DNA from: JAZLIT01 sp045617525
GTDB taxonomy: Bacteria > Bacillota > Bacilli > Bacillales_A > Planococcaceae
Assembly (NCBI GenBank): GCA_045617525.1
Contig: JAZLIT010000014.1
Location: 1-27,239, forward strand
Length of the DNA stretch: 27,239 bases
Direction of reading: 5' to 3'
Translations under genes and position numbers: made by a program
Notes under the pieces: generated by a model
The model's input: only the letters and a program-made list of their open reading frames with translations
Told to the model about the DNA's origin: nothing
The model's database searches: none
In this document: positions 21,527-27,239 of the stretch, in pieces
How the letters are laid out: each line of letters begins with the position of its first letter
How positions within the stretch are numbered: the stretch's first letter is position 1

Positions 21527-23305
21527 CTAAAAAATAATATTAATTTTATTTAAAATTCGAAGGATAAAATATTTCTCCTTATCTAAATTAGCACGAATTA
21601 AATGCGCCGTATCTGGATAATTTGTGATGATTCCATCGACATTTTCTACTAGGTAATTTTGAAGTGCTCTTCCAGTATTTACTGTCCAAACAAAGATTTC
21701 CATTTTCTCTGCTTTCGCCTGTTCAATAAGAGCGGACGTCATAAAATATTGCTCGATTGCAATAAAATCAAGGTCCGTTTGCGGTAAACTTCCGAGTGCA
21801 ACCGCATGTACAGAGCCTACTGTCATACGAGGCTCCAGCTCCTTTACTTGCTGCATCAAACGAAGATCTAAGGCTTGAATAGAGTGAACATCTAAACCAT
21901 CATATGCATCAATTTCAGCAATCAATCGCTGTAAAAAATCATCCGTTTCATACCCATGTCTTTTTACCTCAATAAGCAAAGGGACTTTACTTTGATTACT
22001 TTCCTCTAGCATTTGTGCGAGTGATGGAATTTTATCCGTTAAACCGCCGCTTGTAACGGTTATACCTTGTAACTCCGCTAATGTCATATTATACACACTT
22101 TTTGGAATCCCAGCTAAACGATTTAGAGAAGCATCATGGAAAACGACAAATTTCCCGTCTTTCGTCTGTTGAATATCTATCTCCACCATATTTGCACCTG
22201 CTTCTACTGAGGCCATAAAAGAGCTAAGTGTATTTTCAACTCCATATTCCATAAAGCCACGATGCGCAATAATTTTTGTGTCGGGCTCATAAATTGTCTT
22301 CTGTAAATTAATATAATTAATGACACCCCAAAGAATAAATGCAAACGTCCCAATTATAACTATTGATTGACGCATTGTCTTATTAAATTTCTTACGATAC
22401 GATTTCAACTGCTTTTTACGTGTAAAACGAAAAGCTACGAGAATTAATAGTTGCGCGAAAATCGCCTGTAACAGACCAAACATGAGGAACAAAACAGCTT
22501 GCACAACGGTCATTGTAAAGGCCGCTGTAATAAGTGCAAATGTTGGTGCTACGCGTTCAACAACTAATAACGGAATGAAAAGAACGGATAGAACGATTGC
22601 TAATAGCGTAGCATAAACCGCCATAATAAATGCCAACATCCCTAACGTTTCAAGCAATTTTCTTTTTGAAAACGCGTAACTCTTCTTCATCGCCTCCCAA
22701 ATCGTCAGTGAAGGATTGATAGCAAAAAAAGGAAGCGTAAAAATAAAACGTAAGTTAACAATAAGTATTACGCTAAGCACGCTAAAATAAAGTAATTCCC
22801 CCGTTGTAGATGCCAATAATTCATCGACAATAAAACGTGGGATAGTTAAATTTTGGATAATTGATATAGGCAGTACCGTGGACACGAATGGAATAAGTAA
22901 AAGTATATAGAGGAATAATAAAATTGATTGAAGACTTATAAAATAAATAACTTTTTTATTCAATCTTCGCCATATTTGCATCAAATTATAAGGAATTCCG
23001 CGTTGCTGGTGATAGGCTAATAACATGTAAAGGCCCATTTCATAATAAATAAATAGCAGGAGAATCATCATGATAAGTAGAGCCATAAATAAAAATAATG
23101 GATGACTAATAATGAGTAGCAAATTTTGTTCGTTTAACGAGTGAACACCTAACAGGCGTAGCGTTAAGGTAAATAAAATTGAAATGGCTGGTAAAACGAT
23201 TAACAACTCAAACATTTTCGAAAAAAATAGGACGCGAACATAATCTACACGGAATACATATATATTTGAAATTACCGTGCCTAGTACTCGTTTTATTCGT
23301 TCCAT
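21527..23305 (-). CDS. Membrane-anchored glycerophosphodiester phosphodiesterase
   Basis: A 592-aa two-part protein. Residues 1-330 hold about seven or eight hydrophobic helices of the GDPD-associated membrane domain. Residues 343-580 form a GDPD catalytic domain: IIAHRG (His348, Arg349), VENT (Glu357), EIDIQQTKDG (Glu375, Asp377), FHD (His390), then the late TVGSVHAV, FVWTVN and VDGIITNYPD motifs. It hydrolyses glycerophosphodiesters to glycerol-3-phosphate and an alcohol, probably acting on lipids, lipid headgroups or teichoic acid at the membrane. GAGGTGA lies 6 nt before the ATG. It starts a probable unit with the two genes downstream; a double palindrome lies upstream. Confidence 0.92.
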   Translation of the reverse strand: MERIKRVLGTVISNIYVFRVDYVRVLFFSKMFELLIVLPAISILFTLTLRLLGVHSLNEQNLLLIISHPLFLFMALLIMMILLLFIYYEMGLYMLLAYHQQRGIPYNLMQIWRRLNKKVIYFISLQSILLFLYILLLIPFVSTVLPISIIQNLTIPRFIVDELLASTTGELLYFSVLSVILIVNLRFIFTLPFFAINPSLTIWEAMKKSYAFSKRKLLETLGMLAFIMAVYATLLAIVLSVLFIPLLVVERVAPTFALITAAFTMTVVQAVLFLMFGLLQAIFAQLLILVAFRFTRKKQLKSYRKKFNKTMRQSIVIIGTFAFILWGVINYINLQKTIYEPDTKIIAHRGFMEYGVENTLSSFMASVEAGANMVEIDIQQTKDGKFVVFHDASLNRLAGIPKSVYNMTLAELQGITVTSGGLTDKIPSLAQMLEESNQSKVPLLIEVKRHGYETDDFLQRLIAEIDAYDGLDVHSIQALDLRLMQQVKELEPRMTVGSVHAVALGSLPQTDLDFIAIEQYFMTSALIEQAKAEKMEIFVWTVNTGRALQNYLVENVDGIITNYPDTAHLIRANLDKEKYFILRILNKINIIF

Positions 23306-23319
23306 TTATCTTCACCTCA

Positions 23320-23350
23320 ATACTGTATATTATGATAAAACATACAGTAT
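23320..23350. promoter_or_regulatory. Paired palindromes upstream of the GDPD gene, operator candidate
   Basis: ATACTGTAT (23320-23328) and ATACAGTAT (23342-23350) are each self-palindromic (ATAC-N-GTAT) and together form an inverted repeat. Their centres are 22 bp apart, two helix turns. They begin 15 bases upstream of the start codon, in the expected promoter region, where TATGAT-like -10 sequences are present. Confidence 0.4.
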
Positions 23351-23399
23351 CATATCAATCTGCCATAATACGTATGCAAAATCAAATTTCAGATGAAGT

Positions 23400-23440
23400 A
23401 AAAAGACTACTGCCGCCAACTGAAGGCACAATAGTCTTTA
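23400..23440 (-). terminator. Terminator of the aspartokinase gene
   Basis: AAAGACTA (23402-23409) and TAGTCTTT (23432-23439) with inner GCC/GGC pairs. On the minus strand it is followed by TTTTTACTT. Confidence 0.85.
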
Positions 23441-23470
23441 CATAGTATTTATACAATAGCAATTAATTTA

Positions 23471-24832
23471 TTAACTTACAGGTGTTGCTGCAAAAAACTC
23501 ATAGTATAACGATTTTAATATTTGATTTTCAAATTCCGAACGAACGCCAAATACTAAACTTGCCTCCGATGAACCTTGATTAATCATTTCAATGTTAGCA
23601 CCCGTAGATGAAATTGCTGTAGCTGCACGCGCAGCTAAACCAGTATTGTTTCGCATGCCTTCCCCAACAATAACAATCATCGAGAAATCATGACGGAAAT
23701 TTACATCATCTGCATAAAGCTCTTCACGGACACGTTGAACAATGCGTCCCTCTTTTTCAGGTGTTAACTGATTCGAACGCATAATGACTGAAATATCATC
23801 TAATCCAGATGGCGTATGTTCATATGAAATGTTTTCTTCTTCAATAATTTGAAGTAATTTCCGACCAAAACCTACTTCACGGTTCATTAAATACTTTGAA
23901 ACATAGAGAATTGAAAAACCACCGTCTGCGGATATTCCTGTTACAGGACGACTCGTCGCAGAACGCGTTGGAACAATTCGTGTCCCTGGTGCTATTGGGT
24001 TATTTGTGTTTTTAATATTTACTGGAATCCCTTGCTTATACACTGGCATTAAAGCTTCATCATGGAACACTGAGAATCCTGCATAAGAAAGCTCACGCAT
24101 TTCACGATACGTTATTTCTTTAATTTCAGCTGGATCATTTACAACACGTGGGTTAGCAGCAAAGACACAATCCACATCCGTAAAGTTCTCATACAACTCT
24201 GCATCAACAGCGGCTGCTAAAATGGAACCCGTAATATCCGAGCCACCACGATCGAATGTACGTAATGTACCTGCTTTTGTGTAGCCAAAGAAGCCTGGGA
24301 ATACGATAACAACCTCTTCATCCTTTAACTTCCTTAAATTTTCATATGCTTCAGGTAGTGCAAATGTACGTTCAGGCAAATCATTTACCACTAAGCCCTC
24401 TTTAGGACTCACGTATTTTGCTGGAATACCAGCCTCGTTAAAGTAAGCTGCGATTAATTTCGCATTATTATCTTCTCCTGCAGCCTTTAAGCTATCGATA
24501 AATAGCTCTTTATTTGAATAATCTCCAGCCAGACGTTCGCGTAAATCTCGCTCAATTACTTCAGTAATTATATTATCTAAGCCCAGATTTTCCGTTATCG
24601 CTTTAAAGCGGTTTACTACGTTTTGCAGCTTTTGTTCAACATCACCGTTTAAAAGTGCAGCTTCTGCTAGTTCAATTAATAGATCCGTCACCTTGATATC
24701 ATCGCTAGAACGTTTCCCCGGAGCAGATACAGCCACAATTTTTCTTTCAGGATTTGTCTTTACAATGCCAGCTACTTTTTTGATTTGTTCTGCACTTGCA
24801 ACGGACGTACCGCCAAACTTACATACTATCAT
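23471..24832 (-). CDS. Aspartokinase (class III type, YclM-like)
   Basis: Phosphorylates aspartate as the first step to lysine, threonine, methionine and diaminopimelate. The 453-aa chain has KFGGTSVASAEQI (5-17), a DRGGSDITGSI nucleotide/Asp-binding block, TDVDCVFAANPRVV and C-terminal ACT domains (about 300-453, with GISADGGFSILYV and IVIVGEGMRNNTGLAARA). The single-chain length and ISADGGF-type ACT fit the B. subtilis YclM/ThrD class rather than the LysC alpha/beta type. GGTGA precedes the ATG. It is monocistronic with its own promoter, a short leader of about 50 nt and no lysine-riboswitch core, so control is probably by feedback at the protein level. Confidence 0.93.
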   Translation of the reverse strand: MIVCKFGGTSVASAEQIKKVAGIVKTNPERKIVAVSAPGKRSSDDIKVTDLLIELAEAALLNGDVEQKLQNVVNRFKAITENLGLDNIITEVIERDLRERLAGDYSNKELFIDSLKAAGEDNNAKLIAAYFNEAGIPAKYVSPKEGLVVNDLPERTFALPEAYENLRKLKDEEVVIVFPGFFGYTKAGTLRTFDRGGSDITGSILAAAVDAELYENFTDVDCVFAANPRVVNDPAEIKEITYREMRELSYAGFSVFHDEALMPVYKQGIPVNIKNTNNPIAPGTRIVPTRSATSRPVTGISADGGFSILYVSKYLMNREVGFGRKLLQIIEEENISYEHTPSGLDDISVIMRSNQLTPEKEGRIVQRVREELYADDVNFRHDFSMIVIVGEGMRNNTGLAARAATAISSTGANIEMINQGSSEASLVFGVRSEFENQILKSLYYEFFAATPVS

Positions 24833-24890
24833 TTCACCAGATCCTTACTTTTTGTAGTTGTACTTCTAGAAAAAACATTTGAACTTACAC

Positions 24891-24919
24891 AGTGTACAAA
24901 TTATATGTTTCACCGTCAA
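24891..24919 (-). promoter_or_regulatory. SigA-type promoter for the aspartokinase gene
   Basis: On the minus strand, TTGACG (24914-24919) and TACACT (24891-24896) with a 17-bp spacer, about 60 bases before the start codon. Confidence 0.7.
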
Positions 24920-25083
24920 TATAATTCGTAAAATTTTCAATCAATTCAAAATAAAAATAATTAACAATAAATAGAACTATTTTCTTATTATATGGATTTT
25001 TCACGCAATTGGAACAACTATTTTTGAATTGAAGAAAAATCCTACCGGAATAGGCGGTTTTTTTGTTCTAGCGGTGATAAACG

Positions 25084-25121
25084 AAAAAAAATGTGTAGCA
25101 TTTACGAGAAATGATACACAT
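25084..25121 (-). terminator. Terminator of the topoisomerase gene
   Basis: ATGTGTAGCATTT (25091-25103) and AAATGATACACAT (25109-25121) form a 13-bp stem with one mismatch and a 5-nt loop, followed by TTTTTTT on the minus strand. It lies just after the topoisomerase stop. Confidence 0.9.
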
Positions 25122-25125
25122 GTTA

Positions 25126-27216
25126 CTAACTTTTTGGTTGAGTCTTATTACTTTTTACAATTTCATTAAATACAAATGTCGGACGATCTCCTTCGAGCTT
25201 TAATTTCGCTTTGCTACGCTTTCCACTTTTCCAAGTAAATAAAATTTCACGCGTTTCTTTACCTGCTAAAAGTTTTTTTGCATCGAATACAGTTATTTTT
25301 CCTTTTAACATTGATTTCGATAGGAAAAATTTGCACTCTTTATTTTCGCATGCGTATCCTTTAAAATTCTCAATCACTCTAGCCCGGCAATTTGGACATG
25401 CGCCGACGACAACGATTTCTTTTTCAGCGACCGTCATCTCTAAGCCCTTCATTTGCGCGGTTGTATGTTCGATAAATTGCAACATTTCTCGATAAAACTC
25501 TGCTGAAGGAAGTTTTCCATCGACAATATCCTTTAGCTTCTTACTCCAGATGGCCGTTAGCTCAGGTGACACAACATCATGCTGCTGAAGGCTAATAATT
25601 ACATCGATACCAAATTTAGTGGCCGCAATCGCTTTCCCTTGTCTCGTGAACAATCCATTAGTGATTAACTTTTCAATAATTTCCGCACGTGTTGCGGAGG
25701 TGCCAATACCTTCTGCATCTTTTAGGATCGCCTGCATTGCCTTATCCTCGACAAAACGTCCTGCATGAAACATCGCATCGAGCAAGGTACTATCTGTATA
25801 TCTTGCAGGAGGTTCTGTTACTTTGCTTAAGATTTCAACGCCTTGCACTGCGATTTCCTGGCCCTTAGCCATAACAGGTAACACTTTATCTTCTTTCCGT
25901 TTATGGTTACGGTATAGTGCCGTGTATCCCTCTTGAACGATGATTTGCCCGTTTGCCTTGAAAAATTCAGTACCTGATTCAATAATGGCAACTGTTTTAT
26001 CAATTTCATAGGGTGGCATAAAGATTGCTAGAAGTCGTTTAATAATCAAATGATACACTTTCGATTCTGCATCAGTTAGCTTCTTCTTGCCTAGTTTTTG
26101 ATCCGTTACCGTTATTGCATGGTGGTCCGTTAACTTCTTATCATCGACATATTTCTTTTGATGTATAACCGCATTAATATTCGCTCTGGTTTGCAAAATT
26201 TCATTGGCCACAGGTGCATATGCCTCGATGGTCGCGATTGCTTGAATGTGGTTGCTAATTTGCTTTGCAAATTCGGTAGGCAAATGTTTAGATTCAGTCC
26301 TTGGATAGGTAATTAATTTTTTCTCGTAAAGACTCTGTGCAATTTTTAAGGTATCTGCTGAGGTAAGGCCATAAAATTTATTTGCTTCCTTTTGCAGCTC
26401 TAGTAAAGAATGTAAGGACGGCGCGAACATCACCTTGCGCTCAGTCTTTAGGTCTTGCACCCGTGCTGGATTTCTTACCGCATTTTTAACCCACTGTGCA
26501 TCCTCGTGTTTCTTAAGCCTTGTTTCATTCGTCTTCACATCAAACCACATCGCCTTAAATGAGGCTAAATCTAGCTCCACTTGAAAATAAGGCTCTGCTT
26601 TAAAATTCAAAATTTCTAACTCACGCTTTACGACAATTCCAAGGGTTGGCGTCATAACTCGTCCAACCTTAATTGTTCTGCCGCCCTTCACTGTCGCCGT
26701 ACGCGTTAAATTTAAGCCCACTAACCAATCAAAAATCATCCGATACATCGCTGCATTACGTAAATTTTTAATAAGCACATCATTTTCATCTATTAAGTTA
26801 TGTAGTGCATCCTGAATCGCTTTATCGGTCGTTTGCGATGTCCAAAACCGTTTAACAGGCAGCTTACAATTTACTTTCTTATAGAAGGAATAGAAAATAT
26901 TTTCTCCTTCCATCCCAGCATCACAAGCATTAATGACAAGGTCGTAATTGCCTTGTTTTAGCTTCGTTTCAAGGTCCTTATAAACCTTAAATGCCGTTTT
27001 TTTCACGCGGAATTCATAGCGCTCTGGCATCATCGGCAATAAATCTAAATCCCATTTTTTCCATTCGGCTTTATATTCATGAGGCTCTTTCAATTCAACT
27101 ACATGCCCAACAAAAGAGGCAAAATCGATTTGAATTGGAAGTGCCATTTTTTTATATACTTTTTCAATATCGCGCATGAGCGATGGTTTTTCTGCGATTA
27201 ATAAAGCTCTTTGCAA
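25126..27216 (-). CDS. topB: Type IA DNA topoisomerase, topoisomerase III-like
   Basis: A 696-aa type IA topoisomerase that passes single strands through a transient 5'-phosphotyrosine break. Order: TOPRIM domain with LLIAEKPS (Glu9) and an acidic DAGMEGE motif (99-105), GRVMTPTLGI (186-195), active-site Tyr304 in LITYPRTES, KLTDHHAITVT, GIGTSATRAEII, and a C-terminal Cys4 zinc motif (CPNC...CENKEC). Usual TopB proteins have DAGREGE and GRVQTPTL; here Arg and Gln are both Met. It may belong to the topoisomerase III-beta-like subgroup of Bacillus. The start is a TTG with AAGGGGG 8 nt upstream. Mobile-element topoisomerases are related, but no mobilisation genes are visible here. Confidence 0.88.
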   Translation of the reverse strand: MQRALLIAEKPSLMRDIEKVYKKMALPIQIDFASFVGHVVELKEPHEYKAEWKKWDLDLLPMMPERYEFRVKKTAFKVYKDLETKLKQGNYDLVINACDAGMEGENIFYSFYKKVNCKLPVKRFWTSQTTDKAIQDALHNLIDENDVLIKNLRNAAMYRMIFDWLVGLNLTRTATVKGGRTIKVGRVMTPTLGIVVKRELEILNFKAEPYFQVELDLASFKAMWFDVKTNETRLKKHEDAQWVKNAVRNPARVQDLKTERKVMFAPSLHSLLELQKEANKFYGLTSADTLKIAQSLYEKKLITYPRTESKHLPTEFAKQISNHIQAIATIEAYAPVANEILQTRANINAVIHQKKYVDDKKLTDHHAITVTDQKLGKKKLTDAESKVYHLIIKRLLAIFMPPYEIDKTVAIIESGTEFFKANGQIIVQEGYTALYRNHKRKEDKVLPVMAKGQEIAVQGVEILSKVTEPPARYTDSTLLDAMFHAGRFVEDKAMQAILKDAEGIGTSATRAEIIEKLITNGLFTRQGKAIAATKFGIDVIISLQQHDVVSPELTAIWSKKLKDIVDGKLPSAEFYREMLQFIEHTTAQMKGLEMTVAEKEIVVVGACPNCRARVIENFKGYACENKECKFFLSKSMLKGKITVFDAKKLLAGKETREILFTWKSGKRSKAKLKLEGDRPTFVFNEIVKSNKTQPKS

Positions 27217-27239
27217 AATCCTCGCCCCCTTTTCTTTTA

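Noticed and set aside
25034..25064. Terminator-like hairpin with T7 on the plus strand
   Set aside because: Only 4-bp pairings (CCTA/TAGG or ACCG/CGGT), and no plus-strand gene lies upstream.
24833..25125. Possible lysine riboswitch (L-box) ahead of the aspartokinase gene
   Set aside because: The promoter lies about 60 bases from the start, too short for an L-box, and no core pattern was found.
1..27239. CRISPR array, tRNA, rRNA or complete insertion sequence
   Set aside because: No regularly spaced repeats, no tRNA-like cloverleaf that I could find and no transposase frame in the window.

Overview
The window is low-GC, Firmicutes-type DNA. Shine-Dalgarno sites are strong (AAGGAGG/GGGAG types), stem-loop plus T-run terminators are frequent, and lipoprotein signals and gene content are Bacillales-like. 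Protein sequences and gene order (ypmR-ypmS-msrA-msrB, hemolysin III/YplQ, dfrA-thyA, ypjP-ypiP-yphP/brxA) point to a Bacillaceae/Planococcaceae chromosome, perhaps Solibacillus or Lysinibacillus. The genus is an inference from memory of homologues.

Layout. 1-177 is the 3' end of a tyrosine recombinase, probably the edge of a mobile element that lies mostly left of the window. 242-3796 (minus) holds deoD and then the run ypmR-ypmS-msrA-msrB-yozE (envelope lipoprotein/membrane proteins and methionine sulfoxide repair). 4091-8487 holds an alpha/beta hydrolase, a DegV protein, a hemolysin III-family membrane protein, an MscS channel and a SurA/PrsA-like lipoprotein without a PPIase domain. 8643-10719 has an unrecognised Ser/Asn/Gln-rich protein and the thyA-dfrA folate/dTMP operon. 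10729-14379 looks like an accessory insertion between thyA and ypjP. It holds a degenerate repeat-like element, a frameshifted amidase, an Asp/Glu-racemase-like protein and a DUF378 membrane protein with a long Asn/Ser tail. 14380-16714 returns to the ancestral order (ypjP, ypiP-type methyltransferase, brxA), with a 25-residue membrane microprotein inside it. 17116-18590 has a small phospholipase A2-like protein and a guaC pseudogene that has lost its catalytic loop. 18805-24832 has a Na/Pi cotransporter, small uncharacterised genes downstream of a membrane-anchored glycerophosphodiesterase, and an aspartokinase. 25126-27216 is a topoisomerase III-like gene with unusual active-site residues.

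Most genes are housekeeping. No complete new defence or biosynthetic system is visible. The strongest leads are the loss of guaC (purine interconversion) beside an intact deoD, the 25-aa membrane protein with its own ribosome site and terminator, the Cys-rich PLA2-like protein, structured intergenic elements at 15286-15391 and 17540-17585, two operator-like palindromes (4059-4080 and 23320-23350), and the divergent topoisomerase. Residue numbers below refer to the chosen start. Nothing was checked against a database.
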